Source: Gymnopus androsaceus JB14 (Eukaryota > Basidiomycota > Agaricomycetes > Agaricales > Omphalotaceae). From it: a stretch of DNA of 64,000 bases. The notes beneath the pieces were generated by a model. The model did not search any database. It saw only the letters and a program-made list of their open reading frames with translations, and had not been told where the DNA came from. This document shows positions 48,156 through 58,900 of the stretch, one piece after another. Made by a program: the position numbers and the translations under genes. The stretch lies in NCBI GenBank assembly GCA_009733575.1, contig ML769383.1:682001-746000 (forward strand), in the 5' to 3' direction. The number at the start of each line of letters is the position of its first letter. The first letter of the stretch is position 1.

Positions 48156-50314
48156 ATGTCCACAAATGGTACATCTGTGAAACGCAAAAAACTCCCAGCC
48201 TGCGACTACTGTAAAGCTCGCCGCTGTTCTTTGTCATCCCCAACTACATGGCTCTTGTCCTCGTTGTTTAGAGAAAGGCGTCAAGTAAGTCTTATCCATA
48301 TACTCAGAATTCCTTCACTAATCTTCTTGTAGCTGTACTACAACTCCTGTTGTTCGTCGAAAACGAAGAACGAAAGCTCAATCCACACAGCCCTCGGAGG
48401 GTGCAGGTTCTTCATCCACCTCCCCATATACACCTGAGGCGTCATTATCTGTAGAGAATGCAGTTATTGCATTTACGCGTAGTACGCCCTTTATCGGTAC
48501 CTTATCCGAACCCTCGCCAGTCCCCCCGAGTCTCGAATTGCCAGCGGCGATGGTGGAAGAGTTGATAGAATGTGCGTCGCGCGCTGGCTGCTGCGCTGTA
48601 CTCGTTTTGCTCATAACTCCTTTCTTAAATAGCATTCTGCATTTCACCAAGTATAACTCATCCTTTAATATCTTCTTCCAAGATAGAAGTTTTGCGTCGT
48701 AGCTCAAATAACTTGTCATCCCTTCAACCTCAAGAGCGTGTCCTTTTACATTGTTTGATGGCCTATTCCTCCCTTTTGTCTATGAGCCCCTTCATCATAG
48801 GGCCAGGGGAAGTCAGCACTGAGCAGTCTTCAATTTTCTCAGCCAGTTCACCTCTCAAAACATCTATCATACCCGATCTTCGTCAGATCGGTTTTCGGAG
48901 GGAACCTGTGTTTCTACAATTATGGGCGGAGGCGCTATGGCTTGCAAACCAGGAGGGCATAGCTACCAATCCGACAGACATGAATGCAGTTTCGTGCTGG
49001 GTATTAGGCCATATTGCCCAAGTCGTTTTGGGCAGGGGCGCGTCACCGTTCACCTCAGCATTTGTGTCTCATTTACGTTGCCTTGCGGAGGAGGGAAAGC
49101 TGCTTGGCAATGTTCATCCTCTTAAATATCATGGATATATGGTTTGTCATCGCTACATGAATTAAGGCTGGAATCTGATTTGGCTTAAGATAGGTGATGT
49201 GCTCGGTGCACTAAAGACGGGAAAATCCATTCAATAGCAAGTGTTTTATTTGATTCTGTTGCCTTTTTTTTGATGTTCAACATACATTAGCACTCCCGGC
49301 GACGAACTATTAATTGTTGGCTATACCCCGGAGCCATTGGAGAAGCTTATGCGGGATGCCGCAACTAAATCTTATACTGAACATGAAGTCTATCTGTCAA
49401 TTCATGCTTGTAAGTCATTCTAAATCTTGCACGCAAACTTTCACCTTCATTTTTCCCTTAGTCGCTCATCACTTTATCCGTCTTGCGCGAGAGACTTCTG
49501 AAAATCTCACTGGGGGTAAGGATGCAGAGTACTTCAATCATTAACTCGTCTCATAGATTTTTCGGAATAGTCTTCGCGCGAAGTCAACCGCTCGACGAGT
49601 GCTTCCTCATTAAGCACTTTGCGTCATTGGATATCTTCCATTCTTTCTTATTTGCGCAGTTAGATCAAATCGCCCAAGTCATACAGAAGAGCTCGCAGCC
49701 ATACTATCTTCGAACATGTTCATATGGATTCGTTGGTTCTTGGGGATCCCTGGTTCTTCCCATCTTCGAGGCGCTTAGAGATCGTTCATTACAATTCGCT
49801 TTCAATGCCACTATCGGCGGCTCATCAAATGGCTTTGTTACCTCCCTCGCTGACGACAGGAACTATGAGCGACTGCAGATGCATTTGCGCCATGCTCGAA
49901 GACTAGCGTCGACAGCTGCTATGGAGATGTGCAATGCTCTAAGGGAAGTTCCTTCAGTCAAGACGCTAATGCAACACTGTGAGCTGGTGAAATGGGCCAG
50001 ATTTTTGATGGACGAGGATAATGTCATGGATATCACCCATGAACAGTGTCTTCAAGCGCTCGAATGGTGATTTGCTACTTTCTTTTCTTCGATTTTACGG
50101 TCTGTTCATTCCGGTTTTTCCTAGTTTTCGAGACGCTATCCAAGTCGCCGGGGTTTACTGCGCTGATCGAACGGGTATCGTAGAATCTGTCAACGAATAC
50201 CTCATGACACAGGTCTCGACGAGGAATGATTATTCAATAGGCTTCGAGGCACTGACTTCGTATAGTTCATTCACCACTGTCTCTTCAATTGATTCGCTTG
50301 TGTTATCGACTTAG
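48156..50314 (+). CDS. Zn2Cys6 transcription factor with fungal-specific middle region
   Basis: The N-terminus carries a Zn2Cys6 cluster, C-x2-C-x6-C-x6-C-x2-C-x6-C (CDYCKARR..C, then CHPQLHGSCPRC, then C after the first intron). The cluster reads correctly only if one base at 48224-48225 is surplus; the frame before and after differs by +1. A basic tail follows (RRKRRTK), then a Ser/Pro linker and a helical region of fungal TF type (ALWLANQEGIATNPTDMNAV, RHARRLASTAAMEMCNAL). Introns are seen at 48285 and near 48577, with more downstream. The last exon ends at 50314. Target genes unknown. Confidence 0.8.
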
Positions 50315-50787
50315 GCTTCGAATCCCGCCTCGAATACTGTACTTATTGTTTCTCCCTGATGGGAGGCTTTATAGAAATACGTACCACCGAATGACAACCA
50401 ATATTTTGGCTCTAAAGCTTTCAACTTTGTACCGGGTATACTGCGACGCCTGCTTGCTATACTCTCCCCAAGCAAGGATCGACTGCGGATATTACCGTCA
50501 CCAAACAAGGAAAAAGAGGAGAACAAGAAGAATCGCTTGGAAAGGCTAGCATGGATGCCTCTTGGAAGTACAGGCGAACTCAATCTACTTTTGTCTGTGG
50601 CGTAAAGCCGGTTGAGTTGATAGGAAAGGCAAGACATTTCCTATTGAGTAAGATCAGGCAGATCGTTCAAAGCTCAAGCGCTGCAGTCTCGCGCGCGTAC
50701 CCGTCGATCATGTAGAGCGCCTAATTGCGGGAACGAGTCATTTCGTACTTACTCCACACTTCCACTCTCTTTATCAAACCACCATCC
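50315..50787. other. Intergenic, no gene seen
   Basis: About 470 bp between two plus-strand genes. A minus-strand frame at 50311-50637 (108 codons) is Ser/Arg-rich, matches no family, and is overlapped by plus-strand frames; I do not call it. The region should contain the ILV1 promoter. Confidence 0.45.
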
Positions 50788-52731
50788 ATGGCTCCTACTT
50801 CCACGACTCTAGAGTATGCATCTGAAGCCCCAAAACCTCTCGACTACCCTCGTCTCTCCAAACACCATCTCTTAAATAACCAAACACCCGACTATCTTCG
50901 ACTCATCCTCACAGCCAAAGTCTACGAAATCTTGACTGAAACGCCTCTTGTCCTAGCGACTAATCTCAGTACAAAACTTGGTAATGAGATATGGTTGAAG
51001 CGTGAGGATTTGCAGGAGGTTTTTAGCTTTAAAATCCGGGGCGCGTATAATTTTATGGCTGGGTTGAGTGAGGAGGAACGATGGAAGGGTGTTGTTACTT
51101 GTAGCGCGGGTTAGTGTGCGTACTGCTTGCAGTCTTTCTCTTTTTTTACGTACGCTGGGCATATATGTTCTTTTGCTCATGGCTTGTCGTCTGCAGGTAA
51201 TCACGCTCAAGGTGTAGCCCTCTCAGGTTCCAAGCTCAGTATACCATGTACCATCGTTATGCCCCAAGGAACACCCAGTATCAAAGTGCGCAACGTAGAA
51301 CGACTCGGAGCCAAAGTCATTCTACACGGCCTTGATTTCGACGAGGCTAAAGCAGAATGCGCTAGACTCGCTACCGCACATGGACTTGTCTTTGTACCAC
51401 CATATGACGATCCTTTGGTGATCGCAGGACAGGGCACGGTTGGGATGGAGATCCTCAAGCAGATGCCAGATTCCGATAACCTAGATGGTATATTTGCGGC
51501 TGTCGGTGGAGGAGGGCTAGTCGCTGGAATCTGTTCATACGTGAAACGTATAGGAAACCCGAAAACCAACGTGTTTGGCGTGGAAACAGTAGACGGAGAT
51601 GCCATGGACAAGAGTCTTGCCGCAGGAGAACGAGTCACGCTGCAGGAAGTCGGTCCTTTCAGTGATGGAACTGCAGTGAGGATTGTGGGTAGCGAAAGCT
51701 TCCGTATTTGCAAAGAATTACTCGACGGCGTCATAAAAAGCGATAACGATGAGATCTGTGCTGCTATCAAAGATATATTTGAAGGTTAGTTGCCATCCTT
51801 CTTTCAATTTCGTCCAACTAAATCGCTTCTCGCGTTTAGAGACCAGATCCATCACCGAACCAGCTGGTGCTCTAGCTTTAGCTGGATTGAAAAATTACAT
51901 TCTGAAGAATGGCCTCATCGGGGCACAACAAAAATTCGTCGCTGTGGTCAGTGGAGCAAATATGAACTTTGATCGACTCCGATTCGTTGCAGAGCGCGCT
52001 GAGCTTGGTGAGGGCCGTGAGGCCCTCTTCAGCGTCGATATACCAGAGAAACGCGGAAGGTGTGCACCACTATATAGTCATCCATACGTCTCTAATCAGT
52101 ATATTCGTTTTTAGCTTCCTTGCTCTCCATTCTGTCATCCACCCTCGCGATGTTACCGAGTTCATCTATAGATACAACAAAAGTACGGCACCAGATAGAG
52201 CCCACGTCCTCGTTTCCTTCAAGATTGCCCCCAATTCACGGGAAACGGAGCTCAAGTCCCTCCTAGAGGAGTTTGCTAAGGGAGGCATGAAAGGCCATGA
52301 TATTAGTGACAATGAACTTGCGAAGAGCCATGCGAGATACATGATAGGTGGCTCGGAGCTCGTTCCAGACGAACGTATCTTCCGATTCGGTGAGTGATTC
52401 GGAGTCTACTCCTACAGCTGAGCAAACATTTTCGACACAGAATTTCCTGAACGCCCACACGCTCTCAGAAACTTTTTGCTGGGTCTTCAACATGATTGGA
52501 ATATCTCCCTTTTCCATTATAGAAACCATGGTGCAGGTACGTGGGTCATTCTATGAGTTGTGCTGTCTTCTGATGTTTTATCGGATAGACATTGGGAAAG
52601 TTTTGGCTGGAATCCAAGTACCTCCCTCAGAGTACGACAAGTTTGATGAGTTTTTGAAAAAGCTCAATTACACGTATGTGGAAGAGACGGAGAATCCGGT
52701 GTATAAACGGTTTTTGCATGGTGATAGGTAG
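50788..52731 (+). CDS. ILV1: Threonine deaminase (threonine dehydratase, mitochondrial)
   Basis: ILV1 catalyses threonine to 2-oxobutanoate plus ammonia, the first step of isoleucine synthesis, using PLP. The catalytic domain has the PLP lysine in [13 protein letters not shown], the [13 protein letters not shown] loop and the phosphate-binding GGGGLVAG. The C-terminal half shows two ACT-like regulatory units ([19 protein letters not shown] and [20 protein letters not shown]), the site of isoleucine inhibition in the family. Introns fit cleanly (for example GCG G|gttagt ... ctgcag|GT AAT). Only a short N-terminal extension precedes the enzyme, so import into mitochondria is expected from the family rather than shown by a strong presequence. 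It ends [18 protein letters not shown] plus a short tail. Confidence 0.95.
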
Positions 52732-52880
52732 ATAGCCAATACAATAACAAGTCCGGACGCGTCGCGCGAATGCAAAGTACTGCAGCAGAACTGGTCTCCA
52801 TAAGTTTGTATAATGCAGCGTGATTGTCTGAATCGGCCACGAGTTAGTGCCAAATTCTGGTTCTGCGCCAAGTACGCACA

Positions 52881-53078
52881 TTAATGATGCTTCTCCTCCG
52901 GCTTCTTGTGTGAGCTCAAGTACACATTATCCGCAATAACGTATGCTGTGAAGGCGACTACGGCGATTCCAAATCCAGGAAACAAGTTGCGAATGACGGT
53001 TGTCTTTTGGAAAACGGGTGATTTTCTCCAAGCGTCTAGCTTGGCCCAAGGATCTCTATAGAGTGGGAGATTTGGCAT
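52881..53078 (-). CDS. NADH:ubiquinone oxidoreductase B12 subunit (NDUFB3-like)
   Basis: A single-exon 65-residue protein of the NDUF_B12 family, an accessory subunit in the membrane arm of mitochondrial complex I. The N-terminus has the signature DPWAKLDAWRKSP; a single membrane segment follows (NLFPGFGIAVVAFTAYVIA), and the tail is basic (HKKPEEKHH). This size and layout are typical. A possible 5' UTR intron lies upstream of 53085. It is divergent from the PHD-finger gene (142 bp between starts) and convergent with ILV1. Confidence 0.9.
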   Translation of the reverse strand: MPNLPLYRDPWAKLDAWRKSPVFQKTTVIRNLFPGFGIAVVAFTAYVIADNVYLSSHKKPEEKHH

Positions 53079-53220
53079 CCTAAATAGAAAATGTATTCAG
53101 CAAGGATCTAAATCGTGGTTTGTGACCTACTTTGAAGGTGAGAGTATGAGCGCAAGTTGTGAGGCAGTTGAGGGCAGGGTTCCGGCAAAGTGAGCGCTTG
53201 TCTTTCAAACCCAAACTTTC

Positions 53221-55255
53221 ATGGCACAAGTGATGGGCCCTCCTTTGTCTCCCAGAGAAACCAGACGCTCTGGTCGCCGTTCAGGACCATCGCTATCCAG
53301 CTCTCATTCTCCTGAATCCGATATCGGCCCTCGATTAAAGGAACCTTCTCGACCTCCTTTGCATTCTTCCAACAGCAGCAGCAGCAACGGTCGCAACAAA
53401 CCAGAGCCAGACGATTTAGTCGAGGATCATAAACCCTCGACGAGCTCGTCGAACTCTTCTACACAATCATCCAACAAGTCCAAACGCAAACCAAAGGAAA
53501 AACAACAAGACGAACAATCGGATCCGCCGCAGCTGCCTGCTCCTCTGCCAACTCAAGAGATGGTAGCCACTGAAGGTCCAGCTGCGGAGGAGGAAGAAGA
53601 GCAGGGAATTACGCGTTGTATTTGCGGAAGCACTGGTGAGTCCTTTTTTTTGACCCGATAACTTGGTCACTAATGTAATTTGTGAAAGGAGAGGACGACC
53701 CGGATGCTGGAGAATTCATGGTTCAGTGCGAGACGTGTCAAGTCTGGCAGCATGGCCTGTGTATGGGCTTTGACTCTGAAGATCAACTCCACGACGGAGA
53801 TTATTACTGCGAGCAGTGCAGACCAGACATGCACATTGAATTGCTCAAGTGCGTTTCGAATATCTCTTTTATATCCATGCTAACCTTTAGATCAACAGAA
53901 AACTTGCTCGTCGACCTCGTCAATCATCTGCTACCTCTCATCACACTGCGGGAGCCAATTCTCGTCTATCACGTTCCCACTCTCCTCATCTCATCAAACA
54001 ACAGCCGTCCAAGCGCCGAAACACCATGAATAGCAGAGATGCTGCGTTCGATGAGAATTTGAAGCAAATTCTTGAAACTACCGCTATTGAAGCTGGCGCG
54101 GACCCAGCTTCCGCCGTTCTTATTCTTCACGAGCAGCCACCAGCAAGTCTAATTGACTTCGATGAGCTTGCAGAGCATAATACTACTATTTCGAATGGTC
54201 GCAGCACCACCAACAAGAAGCGAAAGCGAGCTGAAAATAATGTAAATGACCCGTGAGTCACCATTCTTACATTTTTCCGTGATTTGGCTCAGGCTCAAAC
54301 TACCTCCCATTTAGCTCCACCACTAAGAAACGCACAAGGTCAATGTCTACAACGTCTGATCATCCCATTACTGTCAATGGACACGAAGAAGTACCTGTTC
54401 TTCTTCCCCCGCCTCCACCGCCTGCTGCTGCAAAATCTGGCGGCCGGAATAAGCGAGGCAGTCGCAAAACTGCTGTAGTTCATGAGATTCCAATTGACCC
54501 TAGCGGCGATGGTAAGTCGGCTAATCTTTCCGTTCATTCAAACCGTTCACGTGATGCTTCTAGGCCAACCTGCACCTCTAAAACGTTCTAGCAATTCGCA
54601 TCGAAAAGGTGCCAACAGAGGTGCAAATGCGCGTCCACCGCAGTCAAATGCGGGAGGCGCGCCAGCACAAGCTTCTGGTTCCCACGATTCGAGACGTGCA
54701 CAAGGCAACAACAGTGCAAACGGCGCGCAAACATCTGCTGCCGATTCCCGTGCCTACCGCAATTCTCATGCCTATGTCGTCTCACAACAACCTCTCTACA
54801 CATCTTGGAATCTACCAGACTACCTTTCGCATCTGGGGGAGATGCTTCCGACGGATGTGCCGAGACCACTTGAAGTTGTCTCTGGAGCGCTACCGACAGG
54901 AGGCGGAGGTAGGGAAAGCTTGGAGCGAACTGTGGAGCGAGGTGTAAAGGTCAAATGGCCGAGTAAGAGAACTAGTGTTGCGGATATGAATAAGAGGGTT
55001 AGAGCGCTTGTTGAGTGGGTTGGGAGGGAACAGGCCAGTGCTTTGGATCGAGCGCGACGACGCGAGGCTTTGGAAAATGCGCTCAGGGAAAATGCGAATG
55101 GGTCGTCTGGGTCTGGAAGCGGTGCGTCTGACGGTGTGCAGAACCCGCACCCTACGTCGATGAAAGATATGGAAGAGCTTATGGAGGAGTTGATTTTATT
55201 CCAAGAGCGCTTTGGGCCCGGGTCTAGGAGAGAGCGGAGAGCAGCTGTTTCGTGA
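53221..55255 (+). CDS. PHD-finger protein (Cti6-like)
   Basis: A PHD finger is encoded across the first intron: CICG at its start, then MVQCETCQVWQHGLCMGF, then DGDYYCEQCRPDMHIELL. This is the C4HC3 pattern with the DxxxWxH-type core, closest in style to yeast Cti6, which links the Rpd3L deacetylase to Cyc8-Tup1. The remainder is Ser/Pro/Gln-rich with nuclear-localisation-like KKRKRAEN and NKRGSRKTA. A second folded part near the C-terminus (VKVKWPSKRTSVADMNKRVR, then ALVEWVGREQASALDRARRR) is a helical region also found in fungal relatives. Intron frames agree throughout and no break was seen. Histone-reader role is from the family. Confidence 0.82.
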
Positions 55256-55986
55256 TTATTAATGAATGGTGAACATACTGTTTCTTTTTGGCTTTCTGCG
55301 TAGCACACGTAGTCCTTATTATACTGTATTATAGTAGCATTGTGTCTGTATGATTCTGTATTTCTTCTACATAATTCACCGAATACTTACTCGACTCATA
55401 CCCAGCGATATTTTACGTGGCAACTATCTGTGGCCTTTCGTGAGCACAAGAAGCTTAGAAGCTTAAATGTATCACACGAAAAGCAACAGCAGCCAGTAGC
55501 AATGTGCCATTTGGGGGTTGCTTCTGTCTCCTGAGGACCTGAGCTATCCGTAGTATGTGATCTGTGAGCATGCTATTGTATTCAAAAGATGCAATTCGAC
55601 AAGGCCTATGACGGGAAAAGAGCTTTACGAAGTATCGGAGACGCGTTCAAGGAGGTCTAGGTCTGATCTCTACGCATGCCAAGCACACAACGTTTGCAGT
55701 TGGAGCCAACGAGAGTGCATGAGATACTTACTGAGTTACACGGACGCCTCAGAGTCCGTGGCTGTGCCATAACTGTATGTACAGTATGAGAGGTCACGGG
55801 TCAGTGGCTTTCTCCGTCACCAAAGAAGGCAACTTCTGATGTGACCAAGATGTGACTATTTGCACCCGTGTGAACTCTACCTCGCTCTCTTCATCGAACG
55901 ACGCAGAAGGATATAAGATTGTGAGCTTTTCATCTGCCTTTTTTTCGCTCGCTCTGTGCTGATTTTGCATTTTTCAAGCCAACAAC
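55256..55986. other. Intergenic, no gene seen
   Basis: About 730 bp upstream of the ribosomal protein gene. It holds T-rich promoter-like sequence close to the start (55920-55980) but no open frame with family support and no tRNA-like cloverleaf that I could find. Confidence 0.5.
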
Positions 55987-56666
55987 ATGGGCTGTAAGGA
56001 TCTTTATTTGCTCACCGCCATCGTTCCTTTTTGCTGAGTTTTTGCCTATCATCCAGCCAACAAACCCCGTGGACTTCAAGCCGCTCGTAAACTAAGAAAT
56101 GACCGCAGGGAAAACCGCTGGGTAAGTCTTCATCTGTTGAGGATTTTTTAGACGCTTGGACTGAAGAGGATGTACCCTTTTAGGCGGACAAAACGTACAA
56201 AAAGCGTGCTCTAGGCAACATCTACAAAACATCCCCTACCGGTGGTTCTTCCCATGCCAAGGGTATCGTCCTCGAAAAGGTCGGTGTCGAGGCCAAGCAG
56301 CCCAACTCTGCCATCCGAAAGTGTGTCAGGGTACAGCTTATCAAGAACGGAAAGAAGGTTACTGCGTTCGTCCCTGTGCGTAAACCCATTCTTTCTTCTG
56401 GCTGCGCTATCTGACTCTTTTTCTTTCCATCTTCCAGAATGATGGTTGCCTGAACTTTGTCGATGAGAACGACGAAGTGCTCATCTCCGGTTTCGGAAGG
56501 CGTGGAAAGGCAAAGGGTGATATTCCTGGTGTACGATTCAAGGTCGTCAAGGTGTCTGGTGTTGGTCTCCTTGCGCTCTGGAAAGAGAAGAAGGTTTGTG
56601 GCTCGTTACCCAAAAGCGCAAGCTGGTTGCTAATACTTTCGTTCCTAGGAAAAGCCCAGATCATAA
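55987..56666 (+). CDS. RPS23: 40S ribosomal protein uS12 (RPS23)
   Basis: uS12 lies in the decoding centre of the small subunit. Five exons (55987-55993, 56057-56121, 56184-56375, 56438-56593, 56649-56666) give exactly 145 residues, the standard length. The conserved sequence is clear: [40 protein letters not shown] (the PNSA hydroxyproline loop), [20 protein letters not shown] and the C-terminus EKPRS. The first exon is only 7 nt (ATGGGCT), so the start codon is followed almost at once by an intron. The last exon is 18 nt. Confidence 0.97.
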
Positions 56667-56948
56667 AGTGTTTTTCTAAGGATAATTATGTCGATCAATG
56701 CTTTTCCTTGCAATGTATCTGTCTCTCTTACACCTCATATGATCATGCACCATGCTCTTTTCAATCCGTAAATTGCCATGGTGGGACTAGAAAAGTAACG
56801 TATGTAGTGCGATGTAGTCGGCGATGAGGCATCGGCTTGCTTGACAACATAAATAATTTGAAGTGTCCAAGTGTCTCAAGTTGATCATCAACTGCCGTCC
56901 GATTTACTTATATCTAGCTAGCAGAAACATTGTGAAATCTGATCAGCC

Positions 56949-58774
56949 ATGTCTCTTGCACGTCCATCTTTGCCTGCTCGACGAAGCAGTGGAGTTCCTC
57001 CGCCTCCTCCGCCTCGACGCCCTAGTGCTACTTCCCTTAAAACCCCTGGAACCGATGATGAAGTGGAGATTCCAGAGAAACCAATGGGCATTGCTGCTCG
57101 CATTGCGAGTTTACAGCTAAATCAGGTGGGCAGATCGCCAATGAGCCCAAAGCCATCGGTGAAAGCCCAACCTCAAGAAGAATCGCCGGAGCAGGAGGAA
57201 GTTCCACCTTCACTCCCTCCTAGGCGAAAAAGCACTCTTCCTCCTCCTGTGTTAAGCAGATCGCCGGTAGCTCAGGTCTATCCAATGACTCCAGAGCAAG
57301 AACCGGAGCAGGAGGAAGAGGAGGAGGAAACTCCGCCTTCGCTTCCTCCTAGGCGATACAGTACTCTTCCCCCTGCGCTAAGCAGATCACCGGTAGCTCA
57401 GGCCTATCCAATCACTCCAGAGCAAGAACCGGAGCAGGAGGAAGAGGAAGAGGAGACTCCGCCTTCGCTTCCTCCTAGACGGAAAAGTACTCTTTCTCCC
57501 GTGCAGCCATCCAGGCGTCCAACTTGGAAAGAAATTGAGGTCCGAGGTAATGACTTTGTACGCGCCATTAGCAGGAAACCACCTCCAGTTCCCTCTAAAC
57601 AGCCTCCTCCCACTCCCGGTAGACGCTTGCCTCCAAAGCCAACCCGACTTCCTACTCCTCCGCCTGAACCTGAACCAGAGTACGAGGAGGAGCTTTTGGA
57701 GGAACCTAGCACAGGGTGCATAAAGTGTCACGACTTTTCATCTGTAGATGATCATGCTGCTCAATTCCCTAAGGAGACAGTGACTTCCCTCGACCAGCTT
57801 GCTTATGATCTAACCTCTCCTTGGGAGTCCGAGACCGAGAAATTCAGAGCCATCTTTACTTGGCTTCACCACAATATAGCGTATGACACCGAAGCATTTT
57901 TCGGCGGGAACGTCCAAGCTACGACTCCCGAGGCGACGGCTACGGTCGGGCTTGGCGGTATGCGACGGTTACGCCGGGCTGTTTGCCTCGTTAGCGAAAC
58001 GCGCAGGGTTACAGGCTATGAGGGTCGGTGGGCACGGTAAAGGCTATGGGCACGCTGATACAACGCCAGGATGCTCCTGTCCCTCAGTACAAAGGAAATC
58101 AGTGAGTTTTCTGTATTGATCTCTATGAATTACCATTTCGTACTCACTCATTTTCTAGCGCTTGGAATGCCGCTTGCATGGACGGTGAATGGCGCCTGCT
58201 CGACAGCTGCTGGGGTGCAGGCGCGATCATGTGTGGCGGCCAGGGCTACACCAAACGCCTCGCGCCTTCCTGGTTCATCTCCAGCAATGCAGAATTTGGG
58301 AAGAAGCACTTCCCCGAGGATCCTGCTCATCAGTTCATATCGGATGAAGAAGGAGGTCCTGTATCTTGGGAAGACTACATTCTCGAGCCAGAGGGTCCAA
58401 TGTTAAATCCCGACTTTCACGATCAGAATTTCTCTCCGCACTATGTGCAACCTTCAACAAAAAAGATTCAAGGCGGGACATGGGTTACTTTCCACCTGTT
58501 CAAACTTTGCGAACATTTCTCTACAGCCCAAGCCTATAACTATGTCCACTTTGTTCGCTTGGATAATGATAACCGGACATCACTAACTCTGAATGCAGAG
58601 GGAGGTTGGAGTGCCACTGTGTATATACCACCAGAGACGGTGGATCTCCTACTATTGTACATTCAAACGTTTGACGGGGAGGATGCCAAAGGCCTCTCAG
58701 TGAAGGAATACGAGGCTGGCATTGGCCGAAAAGCCATGAGCTTTGGGGTGCTTTGCAAATGGACTGTCGTTTAA
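56949..58774 (+). CDS. KY/CYK3-type transglutaminase-like protein with PxxP repeats
   Basis: The N-terminal 260 residues are low-complexity Pro/Arg/Glu with repeated PPSLPPRR elements. The C-terminal part is a transglutaminase-like fold of the KY/Cyk3 type: LTSPWESETEKFRAIFTWLH, then the catalytic triad region with Cys (SGLAVCDGYAGLF), His (GNHAWNAACMDGEW) and Asp (RLLDSCWG). Cyk3 works in cytokinesis in yeast; other members are of unknown activity. The domain reads through only if one G is surplus at 57938-57939 (giving TPEATLRSGLAVC) and another at 58069-58070 (giving TTPDAPVPQYKGNHAWN). An intron at 58109 splits the catalytic His codon. Confidence 0.85.
57200..57516 (+). repeat. In-gene tandem repeat of about 125 bp, 2.5 copies
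   Basis: Copies begin near 57204, 57331 and 57455 and encode TPPSLPPRRKSTL-type segments, followed by SRSPVAQ and an acidic run TPEQEPEQEEEEEE. Copy 2 and copy 3 starts are nearly identical at DNA level. In the protein this gives three evenly spaced PxxP/basic motifs that look like SH3-domain ligands. Confidence 0.85.
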
Positions 58775-58900
58775 TCACTGTCTTCGAATTTTTATAGTGA
58801 CATGACCATAACATTACTATTTACACTGTTAAAGTAATGGACTAGATTTTATATACCCTCGCACAAGAAAATAAGAAAAAGTTGATCAATAAGAAGTTGA

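Noticed and set aside
50311..50637. 108-codon minus frame after the second Zn2Cys6 gene
   Set aside because: Composition-driven Ser/Arg/Leu frame overlapping the 3' region; no family.
18523..58070. Programmed +1 ribosomal frameshifting in several genes
   Set aside because: The sites share no slippery codon, stop or downstream structure, and involve unrelated genes; a CCC-T context occurs only in the FUN30-type gene. Sequence error explains them better.
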